64,000 nt of DNA from Microcebus murinus (GCF_040939455.1 NC_134104.1:146418501-146482500); one strand, 5' to 3'. Counted from the stretch's first letter, positions 1 through 14,205 are shown. The notes: generated by a model not told the origin, from the letters alone. Numbers and translations: made by a program.

Positions 1-2160
<2,160 letters not shown>

Positions 2161-5100
2161 TTAAAAGATGCAGAACTGCCTGGTATCCCAGAAACTGAAA
2201 TCAAAACTCTCTTCTTTTTTTATTTACTTGCTTGTCCCCAGATAATGGGTCCTGACCTATGAACTTAAATTCTCTTTCTCTCTCTCTTTCTATACACAGT
2301 TTTGGCAGCATCTGTATATGAACTTAAATTCTATCTGTAGAAATTGTCTGCCCGGAGTTAGTTGTGATATTAAGTTTGCCATATTTGTAGGTAAAATTCA
2401 GTTATTATGTATTCTTTCAGCAAAGAATGGCCATTCTTATTTTTGTTGCTTTGTTTTGTGAAATTCATGTATCTTTACTGAGGATACTGTTTAATCCTTC
2501 TTACTTTGCTTATTAAAACCTTCCTTATTGCCACTTTTCCTTTCCTCCAGCGCAGGGGGCTAAACTGCTTAGTGACACATCTTTGGGCTTCTACTTGGGT
2601 CAATGTGGGCTCTTATTTCTCTTTATCTATTCAGTGATAAAACCCACCTTTCTGTGGGTCAATTCAGACTCAATGTCTCTGAATCACCACAGCACCATAT
2701 ACCCTAAAATTTCCTCTGTGTGGCACCTTTACAGTCAACCCTTCTCCCCCAAAATGTCAACGTAAATCTTTTTATCAAAGCAGCAAATGATTAAATCAAC
2801 AAATCATTATAGTCTTTAACCTTCATAGACTATAGCGACAATTATGGAAGTTCCAATTTCTTACATGGCTTTTTAAGTTAAAAATAACATCTGCAAGAAC
2901 AATTTTATGAAGCAAGATAGTATCACTTTTCAGCAGCTTTTGGATAAAATGAACATTTTCTCCTTTTTGAGATTTATCTCACCACTTATTAGAAAAACCT
3001 GTGAATACTGAGACTGAATGTTAGAATTTCATTAATTTGCACCAAGCAGAAGAAGTAGAAGAAAAAAAATAACATGTCTGAGAAGCTCAAAATTTACTGT
3101 ATAGAAAGGAAAAGGATACAGAGTAGAATTATTAAAAAACTGAATATGAGTTATGAAATGCTTTCCATCTGCCATGCCAAGATGACACCCCTAGGCTAGA
3201 TCTTATTTTATTTTATCTTTCTTATTTCTGGTTATTCTGTTAACTGTCTCAGGAGCATTTTTCTGTTTCTTTCCAGAATCGGCAACTGCTGATATTTGCT
3301 GATTTGGTTCCGTCACTTTCTTGCTATGTTCTGCTCTGCGGAAAGGTGAACAGTACTAGGGAACCTAATTGAAAAACAATTTTAGAATGAGCTGGACCCG
3401 AGCGTAAACCTTGACTTGGTCACTGGCAAGCTATGTAACTTCCTTTGTGAAATTGCCATAGTAATACTTCGTCCGTGCTTCAGGGTTTGTAAGAACCCTG
3501 AGAGATGTTTTCACAGACAAGGTATCTCATTCCACAGCCGGCAAAATGTTCACGCACACCCGGAGTGCCTGGTACAGAGTAAGCCAATTTGCTGCACCAA
3601 AAGGCAGCTTGGAAGCAGCAGTTCTACCATGACCAGAGCAAAGTGGCTGTGGCACGCTTCCCTCTACAGACCTAACCTAATCCCAGGCCCAGGGCAGGGC
3701 AGACACCCCTCATCAGTGCCCCCCAAACCATATTTGGCCTACAGATTCATTTCGTTTAACCTGCATAGCATTATTTTAAAAGTGAATTCAGGCCAATCTG
3801 TGAAAATTAAATGATTGCTTCTAAAAGATGGAATTTCCCACTTCTCTTGAATAATTAGAACAAAGTGGCAATGTGGGGGCACACGCTGCCGTGGGGACGC
3901 TCACTGGCACTGGGGAGTGGCAGCTTCTATGCATGGCACACGCCCGGTTCATCACAGCCCACCCTAGCCGGCAACTCTCATTTATTTTCTCTGGAGGGCA
4001 TTTGACCTGCTACCCTGAGTTGGATAAATATTAGATACGTGAGCTACACAGTCTCCAGGTAAGCTGTCATTCAAAATAAGTCACTTTCACACCCAGACCT
4101 GAGACGTTGGAATAGCAATGAGTCCTTGGTTGTGTGTCCCGGAAAGTGGTGAGGGCAGCTCTACTGTGGGCCAGCCGAGGGGGGTGCCCTGCTAGCCAGG
4201 TGGGGCTAGAGATGACATTCTGGGCGTCATTTGGCCGTGGGGAAGGAGGGAAGGCAGTGTTGGCTCAGCCCTAGGAGGAGATGAGTGAGGCCATTTATTC
4301 TCCCTATAGATGGGCCAAGGCCATGTGCACAGGCAGCTTTTCTGACTCTCCAGTTTATAAAATGCTGTCGAATACCTTTTCTTCCCCTAACGTCCTAGAT
4401 GCCAGGCCATTGACCCTTTACTTTCTCTTCTTTCTCCAGGAGATTGCTCCATTCCTGATGCCCACCTCACTGACAAGCCTGTAGTGGCCAAACCACTGGG
4501 TCCGAGGGAGCATGGTCAGTGAGCAAAGAGTTCCTGGATACTGCAGGATTAAAATGGAAATTCACATCTTTTACCTGTTCAACTCTGTTTGAACTGAAAT
4601 AGTCACATCTTCCCCAGAGCAAAGGAACCAGTGGATCTGTAAACAGGTGGAAAATTGAGCAAGATTTTCACTGTGGGGACTCAATGGGGAAGGACTACCA
4701 TGAAATTAGATATGATTTCACATAAATTAATCACAAAATTAACCAAGATCTCAAACACAGTTATTTAATAGCCTGTCACTAGTCTAAAAGAGAGAAAAGT
4801 TATCCAACTAATTTTTAGTGGATAAATTGCTTTATCTTTCTCCAATACCACAGTTGGTAAATGTGGGAAGTTGTATTTAATAAAACAGACTTGTGGTGAT
4901 TAATTACCCAGGGTTGAGATCTGACCCTTTGAAGGTCCTGTTTTCATTGTCCTATTTTCTATTCTGCCAAATTATCTGACTTATAAGTAATATTTTATAT
5001 CCCTGAAATGGAGACAAATTCACAGGCATTTACTTTATATTAATGTATACCCTGCTTGGTTGTCTTCCCAGCTGTGTTTCTGTTCTCTGAAATATACATG

Positions 5101-5350
5101 GGGTGGCCTCTTTGTGATGGAAAGGTGAAGGGCAATTTCCACCATATTGGTGTGGAATTGGCATGAGGTATGTTTTAATTGGGGAATCAGATGTACCATT
5201 TCCCAGTTACATTAATGAAAATTCCCAGAAATGATTATGCTTGGAAGGAAATATATGTAACCTTCAGTTGTGTCTGCAATGCCTGGAAGTACAGACCAGT
5301 CCATTATTAAAAAGTAGAGTTAACTGATCACAAGGTGATTAAGATCACAC
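2161..5350. other. Unassigned intergenic sequence
   Basis: I see no gene and no clear repeat apart from a CT-rich run near 2276-2291 and a weak MIR-like stretch around 3400-3520 (GGCAAGCTATGTAACTTCC). The short open frames have no recognisable domain. This may be unique DNA or repeats too old to recognise by eye. Confidence 0.5.
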
Positions 5351-5357
5351 GGAGGCT

Positions 5358-5690
5358 AGAGCTGCTTGTCCAACACAGTAACCATGAGCCACGTTTGGCT
5401 ATTGAACATTTGAAATGTGCCTAGTCCAAATTGAGATGTGCTGTCAGTGCAAAATACACACTAGATTTCAAAGACTTAGTATGAAAAAATTGTAAAATAT
5501 TTCATGAACAATTTTAAAATATTGATTGCATGTCAAGATAATATATTTTGGATATTTTTGGCTATATTAAATAAAATCTATTATTGATATTAATTTTCAC
5601 TTTTTTTTACTTTTAAAAATATAGCTGTGAGAAAGTTTGAAAATACTTATGTGGCTTGCATTATATTTCTGTTGGACAGCAGTACTCTAG
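5358..5690 (-). mobile_element. hAT-Charlie-type MITE, long version
   Basis: The ends are inverted: TGTCCAAC near the left and GTTGGACAGCAG near the right. Inside are GAGCCACGTTTGGCTATTGA, AGACTTAGTATGAAAAAA and TTTGGATATTTTTGGC, which match a familiar mammalian non-autonomous hAT family (MER1/MER3 group; subfamily not fixed). The flanks show a weak possible duplication around CTAG. No transposase is encoded. Confidence 0.7.
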
Positions 5691-6199
5691 AAGATGGGAG
5701 AAAAAACTACTCTTCTCACTGAGTCACCTTTCAGTCCCCCTGAAGTCTAGCTAGGATGGGCACTCAGGAATCCACCACTCTCCCTTCTGCTCTGCTCCAT
5801 GCCAAGTTCCTTGGGTCTTTTCTAACCTCACCACCTCCACCACCATCCATCCGTCATTATGGGTGGTGCTCTTCAAGGTGCTAAAGACCTTATTGGTCAT
5901 GGTTTTTTACTCTTTCCTGGAAGGGTACTGGCAGATCACAGGTCTCTCTTAGAGACTTAGATCTGTCAAAATCTTCAGGTAGGTACATCTACAATACAAG
6001 CAAACTGTCCTCTTGCTAATTTTGATGGCCTTCCATGGCCAAACTTTGAGGAGTTCTTATGCTAATATGATCTCTGCCTCTTGACTTGATTCCACCAAAG
6101 ATCCTGTCCTCTCATGCATGCAGAATAACTCCCCATAAGGCCCACTGAATACTTTTCAATGTCTTTCATGCATTTTCTTATTGCATCCTCATAGAACAC

Positions 6200-6345
6200 A
6201 TGGAAGAAGGTAGAGCTATTGTAAAGTTCATTTTACAGCTAAATTCCCCAAATGTAAAGTGCTTGCATAAAGACTCAGCAAGCGTTAATGATAGAATTGG
6301 ACTATGAGCCCTAGCTCCCTTCCAGCGCTGTTCTCTACAGCAAGT
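6200..6345 (-). mobile_element. MIR SINE, degenerate
   Basis: GTTCATTTTACAGCTAAATT followed by AAGTGCTTGCATAAAGACTCAGCAAG resembles the antisense MIR core (ATTTTACAGATGAGG...). Very diverged, so both the edges and the call are tentative. Confidence 0.4.
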
Positions 6346-6389
6346 GAAAAAATCAACAGAAAATATACTCATGCTCACTCACGCACAGC

Positions 6390-7012
6390 AGCTCTAATCG
6401 GTTTCTCCTTCAATCCAGTTTCCACAACATTGCTAGGGTCAGTTTTTGAAAATGCAGACTTCATTGTGTTTATTCCCTACAAAACAAACAAACAAAAACA
6501 AGCAAACAAAAAATCTCCAGTGGCCACAGAATTACCACCGATCCCCTTAGTCTGCATAAAGTAGACGCTGATATGCCTCCTTCCAGCCTCATTTCTCTCC
6601 TCCCCACCTGCAATGTCTCTCTCCCCTCTTCCCCACTGCACCCAGCACCTGTAGAAATGGCACAGCTCAGCACTTCTTGGATCTTGTTTTTTTGGTAACT
6701 CTCTTCTGGATCTTTCCATCGCCTCTGTGTTTTCTCACCCCCTTCATCTCCTGGCACAGCCTTTGGGCTCAGAGCAAATGTCAACTCTATTGGAATCTTT
6801 CTCAGACTTTCCCAGGCAGAATTAATACCTTCCTTCTCTGGGTTTCCACTGTCTTTTGTACCCTCTTTGTGCAGTGTACAATACTATTATTACTGTTATC
6901 ATCCTGCAGTCAGTGTGTTTGTGTCCATCCCCTCCTCTGGACTGTAAACTCCATGAGGGAAGAGACCACCCATCTCTCTATCTCTATGCATAGTAGATGC
7001 TCAGTGGGTGGT
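6390..7012 (+). mobile_element. L2 LINE, 3' part (copy 1)
   Basis: Starts with sequence like the end of the L2 reverse transcriptase (CACAGCAGCTCTAATCGG, TGCAGACTTCATTGTGTTTA), passes GAGCAAATGTCAACTC and GGACTGTAAACTCCATGAGG, and ends with ATAGTAGATGCTCAGTGGG. These are recognisable L2 3'-region landmarks in the plus orientation. It encodes no intact protein. Confidence 0.65.
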
Positions 7013-7089
7013 CCCACTCATTTCCATCTATATGATAGTGTTTCCCAAGTCTATCTGCTGAACCCAGCTTTCTCTTCCAATTCCAGACC

Positions 7090-7526
7090 CAATTATCTGA
7101 CAAATGTCTCTCACCTGATGTCCCACAGCCACTTCAAACTCATTGTTAACCAACTTGAAGTCACCTCGTCTCCTTCCCAACCTGCCTCTTCCAGGATCGC
7201 ACCTCTGTGTTTGGCATCGTTGTCTATCCAGTTGCTCCATCTAGGAAGTGGGAGTTGGCCTTGACTCCATCCCTCTTTCACCAACACCCTCTCCCTCATA
7301 TAAACAATATTATCCACTACTTCTGCTTCCCAAATATCAATAAAGTCTGTGTATGTATCTTCACTTCTGCTGCCATTATCTCGGGGCATCATCATTTCTA
7401 GCCTGGATTATAGAAATCACAGGCTTTGGAGTCTCCCTGCCTTCAGACTAGCCTCTAGCTCCTAGGAAAGTATTTGGTTTGCAGCAAGCACTCAATAAGT
7501 GTATATCGAATGAATGAATCAACGAC
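7090..7526 (+). mobile_element. L2/CR1-type LINE, internally deleted (copy 2)
   Basis: The first part (AACTTGAAGTCACCTC, ATCCAGTTGCTCCATCTAGG, TTGACTCCATCCCTC, TAGCCTGGATTATAG) follows the C-terminal reverse transcriptase region of L2-type LINEs. The last part, GCAAGCACTCAATAAGTG and GAATGAATGAATC, is the L2 3' terminus. The middle of the 3' region is missing, indicating an internal deletion. It follows copy 1 in the same orientation. Confidence 0.6.
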
Positions 7527-7725
7527 TGTACATAGATGAAGTTCATGTCATGTCTGGCTCAGCCATGCTAAAAGGAAACTCATCTGCTTGAATATGCCCA
7601 TTCCCTTCCTGCTCAAAGGACTCAGGAAATGACTTTAGGGGCAATTCTCTTTGAACTGCAGGCTGGAGGAACTTTCTGAACATGTGCAGCACCCAGAGGC
7701 TTTTAATGCATTTGTATTAATGTAT
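7527..7725. other. Short unassigned interval
   Basis: No gene or repeat recognised between the L2 3' end and the following MIR. Confidence 0.4.
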
Positions 7726-7734
7726 CAGTCCTGT

Positions 7735-7885
7735 CAGCTTAGTACCACGTTACTCTATGAGATAGATGCTCATGAGAACCCCGTTTTGGCAGCTGAGATT
7801 CTTTTACCCAGACTTAGAGAGGAGAAGTAATTTTCCCAGGGTTTTTGAGGTGGTAAGGAGGCAGGCTCCAAAGCCTGGCCCAGTT
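7735..7885 (-). mobile_element. MIR SINE, antisense
   Basis: ACTCTATGAGATAGATGCTCATGAG, then CTTAGAGAGGAGAAGTAATTTTCCCAGGG and AGGCAGGCTCCAAAGCCTG follow the antisense MIR order: region near the 3' end, core box, then 5' side. Moderately diverged and about 150 bases long. Confidence 0.7.
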
Positions 7886-8507
7886 GGGCTAAATTTGGCC
7901 TCATACTCAGTGGAACAGCTTTGGTTCTCTTGCTCCGTGGGAAGCCTGCTCTTCAGAGAGTAGGTCTGGAAAGGGGATACTGCAGGCCAGTGGAGTTGAG
8001 TGAAAGCCTCTGACCCTCTGCTGACCAGAGGCCTGACACCCCATCTTCACAGCCTGGGAAGCCTGGGAAAAGGGCGAGTGGAGGAAAGCCTGGAACTCAA
8101 ATGCTTGAGTCGAGGCTCTTCCTTGACTTACTGTCACCAATAGTCACAACTGCCCCTTCCAGACTGCTGCTGGGATGTTAGGGAGCCGAAGCGCTCTTTT
8201 TTGCTCTGTCCTTAGTTTGCTTTCTGGAAACAAAAACCGCTAGAGATGCAGAAATGCGGTTGATGAGATCTACTTGGTCAGGGTAGAAAATTCAGAATTG
8301 TGAGTAATCACAGGAAGCGAGGAGAAGAATTGCTGCAGTCAGCTTTGATGCCAGGAAATGAGCTGTCGATGGGCACAGATAGTGGAAGAAAAGAATGGGA
8401 GCGCATCCCAAATAACCCTGCAGGTGGCCTGAGCTCTGGAAGGGGGTACGCATCGTCCCTAGTCAGCCATGTGTGACAGTGCTGATGGGGAGCCACTCAC
8501 GTGGCTT

Positions 8508-8705
8508 TCAGTGGGTGCTTACTGAGTACTGCAGTGTGCGGGGCACTGTGCCAGGTGCTGGGCCCAGAGCTGATGCAGCACAGCCCCCAATCCCCAGCAG
8601 CACCATGTAGCCAAGCAGGTAAGACATGGCCATAAATAGCAGAGTGCAAAATACAAAAACATACATTTCATAAGAGAGATTCTGACAGGGTCCTGTGTCC
8701 TCCAG
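8508..8705 (-). mobile_element. L2 LINE 3' end, antisense
   Basis: TGCTTACTGAGTACTGCAGTG, GGGCACTGTGCCAGGTGCTGGG and the following bases are the reverse complement of the L2 3' terminus (gtgcctggca...). It fades near 8705. Confidence 0.65.
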
Positions 8706-8729
8706 AGCTGAAGGGACTAGGATTTGCCT

Positions 8730-9510
8730 CATGAGGGAGGAGGCGTGTTATGATTTGTTTTAAGTTAGGTATTTTAGTTACCTTTGGTGTAGTCACATGT
8801 GACACAGTGAAGGCCATTCAGACCAGAATGATGAAAAAATTAAGTGTATTACTCACAGATCCAGAGAGATGAGTACAGCACTCCTTGCAGGGCCCATGGA
8901 AAGGGGGGAGGGGATGTCCAGAAAGCTTGAGCCCAACCAGTGGGTGGGGAGCAAGAGAGAGAGAGGGAGGGAGCTGTGGGCTCCCCCTGTACAGGGGGTC
9001 TAGGGCATTACCTAGGTGGGTTTCTCGCAATAGCGCTGCATTGGTTAATTTGAAGGGAGTGTGAGGATAAGCGTGGAAACTCAGGGTTTGCATTGTTGAG
9101 TTCACCAGGCTTAAAGCAGAAGAAAGGTGGTCAAGTGGTTTAGGGTACAGGGCCTTCTCTACCTAAAATAGGGAAGTGGGAACTGAGTGAAGACTGCCTC
9201 AAAATATGTGGGTGAAGGGTGACAAGTCAGGGAGAGGACGGCAAGGTGGCTGCTGGGGCAGCATTCGCATCAGTGGGAGTGATTACAAGGCATCTCGCCT
9301 GGGCTTAGCCTCACGTGTAGGATTTGGATAAACAGAGAGCAAGAACATTCCAGACTGGAAGAATTGCGTATACAAAATCAAGACCTCGTATTCATGGTAA
9401 GGAGTCTGTTGCTAAAGGCTCTTGGCATCCCAGGAGTGGGGACTCCAGCAGCTCTGGATCGCCTAGAGGTCAACCCCTGTCCCTGTGGCTGGTGGTGAAT
9501 GGTTTATGTT
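8730..9510. other. Unassigned sequence, possibly LTR-derived
   Basis: No gene recognised. The interval has a purine-rich stretch (GAGAGAGAGAGGGAGGGAG near 8953) and a generally LTR-like texture, but I cannot place it in a family or find matching ends. Confidence 0.35.
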
Positions 9511-9514
9511 TCTG

Positions 9515-10122
9515 TGTGATTTCTAGAGCTTTGTTGCTACTTGCTTCCTCGCCTGTTAGTTTCCCCAAAGTAATCCTGCCAGAGTTGATTTCTTCAGCAC
9601 TAGGGTCCTGTTACCTGCTGGAAATCCTCCCCAGAAAAGTTGTCTCTCTTGGTGCACTCCACCTGAATCCACTCCCTCCCTTTACCATTCTTGTGTGTGC
9701 TGGCTGCCTAGTGCTCTCCCTCCAACAGTGGCAACTTCACCTCTTTGTCAGCAGCTGCCCTGGGGCTGTGGGGCCTGCTTGGCCTTTGCCCATGGGGAGC
9801 TACAAGTACCTGGGAATTTATGTCCCCCACCCCCCCACCCCCATCAGCCCTTGACCAATGGCGGATGGATGCAGGGTAGAAGCACTCCACTGTCCCTGTC
9901 TGTCCCTGAGGTGTGCCTAATCTTTCTCCAGAGCCCCTGCAAGGGTGAGCCTAAGTTCTCCCTGGGGAACTTTGCCGGGCACCCCAGATTGCCTGACTTT
10001 TTCCTTTCCTGATGCTACTTCCCCTTCGCCTCTCCAGGTTTTTCCTGGAAACACTTTCTAATAAATTACTTTCACGCAAACTCTCATCTCAGGGTCTGCT
10101 TCTGGGGAACCAAACTAAGGTA
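9515..10122 (+). mobile_element. Ancient LTR (ERVL-type suspected)
   Basis: The right end, AATAAATTACTTTCACGCAAA followed by CTCAGGGTCTGCTTCTGGGG and AACCAAACTAAGG, is typical of old ERVL-class LTR ends, with the poly(A) signal AATAAA at about 10061 on the plus strand. The C/T-rich body (CCCCCACCCCCCCACCCCCATC near 9825) fits U3/R sequence. The long open frames here (for example 9324-9854) have no domain and are by-products of C-rich LTR DNA. Confidence 0.55.
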
Positions 10123-10138
10123 TAAGCCAGGTGGGGTG

Positions 10139-10280
10139 GGCAAAAAAATGGCCCCCCTGAAAGTGTCCACATCCTAACCCCTAGAACTTGTGAATATAGC
10201 AAAAGGGGCTTTGCAGATGTAATTAGGGTTATAGATATTAAAATAGATTATCCTGGATTATCCGGGGACAATCAAATCAC
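10139..10280 (+). mobile_element. MLT1-type MaLR LTR, left half
   Basis: AATGGCCCCCCTGAAAGTGTCC, CCTAACCCCTAGAACTTGTGAATA, GGGGCTTTGCAGATGTAATTAGG and ATTATCCTGGATTATCCGGG are landmark strings of this MaLR/MLT1-type LTR. The element stops at 10280 and resumes at 11257, after a rearranged L1. Confidence 0.7.
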
Positions 10281-11244
10281 TCTTATTTTTATTTAATTAG
10301 ACTTTTAGCTAAATTTTATTAACATGGACTTGGTTAATGCAAGCTCTCTAAGTTGTAGATTTTTTAAAATTTCAGAGTATTGTGGGGATACAAATGCTTT
10401 GCTTACATAGATTGCCTTTGCACAGCGCAAGTCAGAGCTATAAGCATGCTCATCCCCCAGACAGTGCACACTGCATCTGTTAGGTATGCATTTACTCATC
10501 CCCTCCTTCCCCCTCCCACCTGCCCGACACCCTATGTATGTTACTTCCCATATGTGCACATTGGTGTTGATTGATTAGTACCAATTTAATGGTGAGTACA
10601 TGTGGTGTTTGTTTTTCCATTCTTGTGATACTTCACTTAGAAGATACTTCACCCATCCCCTCCACCCCCTCCCACCTGCCCGGCACCCGATAAATGTTAT
10701 TCTTATATGTCCACTTAGGTGTTCATCAGTGAAACCAATTTGCTGGTGAGTATGTGTGGTGCTTCTTTTTCCTTCACTTAGTAGATACTTCACTTAGTAG
10801 AATGGGTTCCAGCTCTATTCAGGAAAATACAAGAAGTGCTATGTCAACGTTGTTTCTTATAGCTGAATAGTACTCCATGGTATACATATACCACATTTTA
10901 TTAATCCACTCATGTATTGATGGACACTTGGGTTGTTTCCATGTTTTTGCAATTGTGAATTGTGCTGCTATAAACATTCGAGCGCAGATGTCTTTTTTAT
11001 AGAGTGTCTTTTGTTCTTTTGGGTAGATGCCCAGTAATGGGATTGCTGGATCAAATGGTAGATCTACTTTTATCACTTTAAGGTATCTCCATATTGCTTT
11101 CCACAGAGGTTGAACTAGTTTGCAGTCCCACCAGCAGTGTAGGAGTGTTGCTATCTTTCCACATCCACGCCAACATTTATTGTTTTGGCAATTGTTAAAA
11201 AAGGCCATTCTCACTTATCATCAGGGAAATGCAACTGAAAACCA
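10281..11244 (-). mobile_element. Lemur-type L1 with 5' inversion and apparent 3' transduction, inside an LTR
   Basis: The antisense L1 3' end starts near 10360 (TTTCAGAGTATTGTGGGGATAC) and runs through the 3'UTR into ORF2 C-terminal sequence up to about 11214. From about 11216 the strand flips to sense L1 (ATCATCAGGGAAATGCAACTG), the mark of twin priming. Between the left duplication and the L1 end lie about 80 non-L1 bases. Imperfect target duplications are CAATCAAATCAC (10269-10280) and CAATCACATACC (11245-11256), 9 of 12 matching. The host LTR continues outside both. Confidence 0.75.
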
Positions 11245-11256
11245 CAATCACATACC

Positions 11257-11612
11257 TTTTTGGCTCTGAGATGCAGGGACCAAGAGCAAGGACCCAAGAG
11301 TGGCTTCTAGGAGCTGATAAACAGCAAGAAGAAAAGGTCCCAGTCCTATAGCTGCAAGAAACTGGGTTCAGGCAACAATCTGAACTAGTTTAGAGACAGA
11401 TTCTCCCCAGAGCCTCATTACATGAGCCTGCCTGCTGACACCTTGATTTCCACCTTATAAAACCCAGAGCAGAGAGATCAGCCAAGCCAACTCATACTTC
11501 TGACCTAGAGAAATGTGAGATAATAAATGTGTGTTTAAGCTGCTAAATATGCAGTAATTTGTTACAATTAATTAGTACAGTGATTGTTACAGTAGCGATT
11601 GAAACTAATATA
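11257..11612 (+). mobile_element. MLT1-type MaLR LTR, right half
   Basis: Continues the LTR split by the L1: AGGAGCTGATAAACAGCAAG, CCAGAGCCTCATTACATGAG, CACCTTGATTTCCACC, GAAATGTGAGATAATAAATG, AAGCTGCTAAATATGC, and an end at GATTGAAACTAATATAACA. AATAAA at about 11521 is the LTR poly(A) signal on the plus strand. Confidence 0.75.
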
Positions 11613-12280
11613 ACACTTGAGTAATGTGCATACTCATATCGTGCATGCGCTATATATCTTGGTGGCAACATATATTAGAAATGTCATAGGTTTTGTCCAT
11701 ACAACTGACCATACTTCAAATCCATATACTGATGCATAGATTTATGAAGCTTGTTGAGCCCTCTGAGCGTTATCATTTCTTCTGCCCTCTGCCTGACCTT
11801 GGTCTGGTTACACTAAGGGTAGAGGTCTTAGTTTTCTCTATTTTCCTCCTACCTGTATTTTACCAGCGAAGTAACGCAGATGGCTGTGGGGCTGGGACCT
11901 CTGGCAGTGCAAGGGTAGAGGTACGAATGGGAAATAACTTGGTTGAGCCTGCCAACTTCGGGACGGGGCGATCAGCACAGAGGTGGCTCCCACCAGGGCA
12001 CTGTCCTCCCACCTTATGTTCTCCAGGTTGAGGTCCGTGAGTGACGAGTAAAACTGCATTTGGAGACCCTGAGGTCCTTAGAGCTAAGCAGCTTGGTTTT
12101 CACCCTACAGCAGCAGAATTGCTGAAGGCTCTCAGCAGGGGTCTGATGCTCAGGCCCATAGCAGGGGCTCATTAAGAACTGGTTTGCATGAATAAATGTG
12201 TAACTCAGACATCAGTGGTCCTCTTTGCCAAGCTGTCAGATTCAGCCATTTTACCCATTTCCACACCAATCCCCTTAAGA
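11613..12280. other. Unassigned intergenic sequence
   Basis: No gene or repeat recognised. The short frames on both strands around 11693-12059 show no domain. Confidence 0.45.
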
Positions 12281-12281
12281 T

Positions 12282-12736
12282 GGTGGTCCCCAAGCCCTGG
12301 ACCGTGACCCAATACACATCACGATCTGAGCTCCATGCCACACCCCTCCTCCACAACACCCCACCCCCACCCCCAGGCCGTGGAAAAACTATTTTCCATG
12401 AAACTGTTTTTTTTTTTTTTTTTTATTTCGGCATATTATGAGGGTACAGATTTTAAGGTTTCAATAAATGCCCATTTCCTCCCCTCCCCCCAAAAGTCTG
12501 AGTCTCCATCATGACCATCCCCCAGATGGTGCACATCTCACTCATTATGTATGTATATACCCGCCCCCCTCCCCCCTCCCACCTGCCCAATACCCTATTA
12601 CTGTAGTACCTATGTGTCCACTTAGGTGCTACTCAGTTAATACCAGTTTGCTGGAGAATATATCTGGTGCTTGTTTTTCCATTCTTGGGATACTCATGAA
12701 ACTGGTTCTTGATGCCCAAAAGGTTCAGGACTGCTA
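12282..12736. mobile_element. hAT-type non-autonomous element split by an L1 tail
   Basis: The left part TGGTCCCCAAGCCCTGGACCGTG and GGCCGTGGAAAAACTATTTTCC, and the right part GTTCTTGATGCCCAAAAGGTTCAGGACTGCT, are the two ends of a familiar short mammalian hAT element. The interior is mostly deleted and an L1 tail (12407-12694) occupies the middle. Family name uncertain. Confidence 0.6.
12407..12694 (-). mobile_element. Lemur-type L1 3' end, 5'-truncated
   Basis: Starts with a poly(T) run, then TTTCGGCATATTATGAGGGTACA and L1 3'UTR sequence to TCCATTCTTGGGATACT. It is flanked by the 10-base direct repeat CATGAAACTG at 12397-12406 and 12695-12704, which marks the insertion exactly. Confidence 0.9.
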
Positions 12737-12744
12737 CGAGATGT

Positions 12745-14188
12745 TTGTCATCTCTGCTAAAGATGTGAAGCTATGCAGGAGTCACTTTGCATAGCTTTTG
12801 GAAGAAAGACCATTTAAAAATTCCCATCCAACATTTTAATTTTCCCAAGGTCCTCTGCTTGGCTGCCTAATGGGCAGTCATTTTTCCTCCTCCTCCCCCC
12901 AGTATACAGAACCTGCCGTCTGAGGCTTCCCTTCATCCTGGATTCTCCAATAACACGTTCACCCTTTCTCCGCTGCATCTCTGTGGAAGCACATGGGCCC
13001 TTTTACCAATTGGGAGATGTTGTTTCTGATCTTCTGTCTAACAATAACTCACTCTGAGCAGACGCTCTGTGTTCTCGTTATGTCATGTTTTTATCAATGT
13101 GCAGCTGCACACCTGTGCTGTAGCCCGAAGACCTGAGTAGAAGCAGCCTTCTCCACTGGGAGGTTTTCCGACCTCACCACTCTGTGAATTGGGAGCTTCT
13201 CTAGCCCAATGCCCGACTCTCTGTCAGTGTGAACTGATGAAGTGCAAAAGGAATGATAAAACCACCATGCTCTTTCTTCTTTCTGCCCCCACCTGTGGAG
13301 AGGTGCCTCTAGGTGCGGATATGCTCCCAGGCCTGTGGTGATGTCAGCCGTGTTAAGGGATGGAGGACAGGTCCTGCCCAAAGAGGCCCCACTTGGCGGC
13401 ACTCTTCCCCTTGCTCTGTCCTAAGCTGCTTTTTTGTGCTTAGTTTACGAGCACCCCGAGAGTGGATTCATCTCTCAGGCTAGCTTAACATTAATAAAAC
13501 TCATGAATGGGACTAAAGTGTAATATAAATAGATCAGGTTAATAATTTACAAGAACTGTCTCAAATCAGTAGTAGCACATTCTTTCCCTGTAGCAGAGTT
13601 ACCTGAAAGTCAAACCATCATCAGAGTCCCAACTCTGATTTGCAATGAAATCTCTGCCATGAAGAGAAAATCCTGAAGTCCAAGGGATCCACAAATACTC
13701 CCTGTATGGAGTCTTACGCAGGAATTAAAATAATCCAGAGGTTGATTGGTAAGGGTAGAATCAGAACAAGGGGAGTTAAGTAAAAGAAATGTTCAGTGCC
13801 ATCCTGCTATCATAGCTGAATGCTTTCCTCTTATGGTTGGGGTGGTCTTAGAATGGCATTGGCATACTTAGACTCCACCAGCAACGATTCACCATGTCTC
13901 TATCCATCTTAATGTTAGAGATGTGTTTGCACCACAACCCAAATGCTCTGCTTCTGTTGGGTATAAACTTCTCTCCATCGGACAATGTTTAGCTTCTCAA
14001 TGTTCTCCAGTGTCCAGCTGGTTTCTCTGGTTTCTGCATGGCTTACATAGGTCCTCTTCCCAGAGAGTTCCTTCTTTAGATACTATTAATAATATATTCA
14101 ATCTGTTTACTGTGAGGACTGGCTAAATAGAAATCCATTCTGACTCCTTAAATTTTCATTATTTCATTATCCAAATTTATAATTTGGC
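12745..14188. other. Unassigned intergenic sequence
   Basis: No gene or clear repeat seen. A 102-codon minus-strand frame at 13094-13402 has no recognisable motif. Confidence 0.4.
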
Positions 14189-14205
14189 TGTCAAGGAGAA
14201 ATCTT

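Noticed and set aside
9324..10012. Overlapping 176- and 105-codon frames
   Set aside because: They lie in C-rich LTR sequence, which is poor in stop codons; no domain and mutually overlapping.
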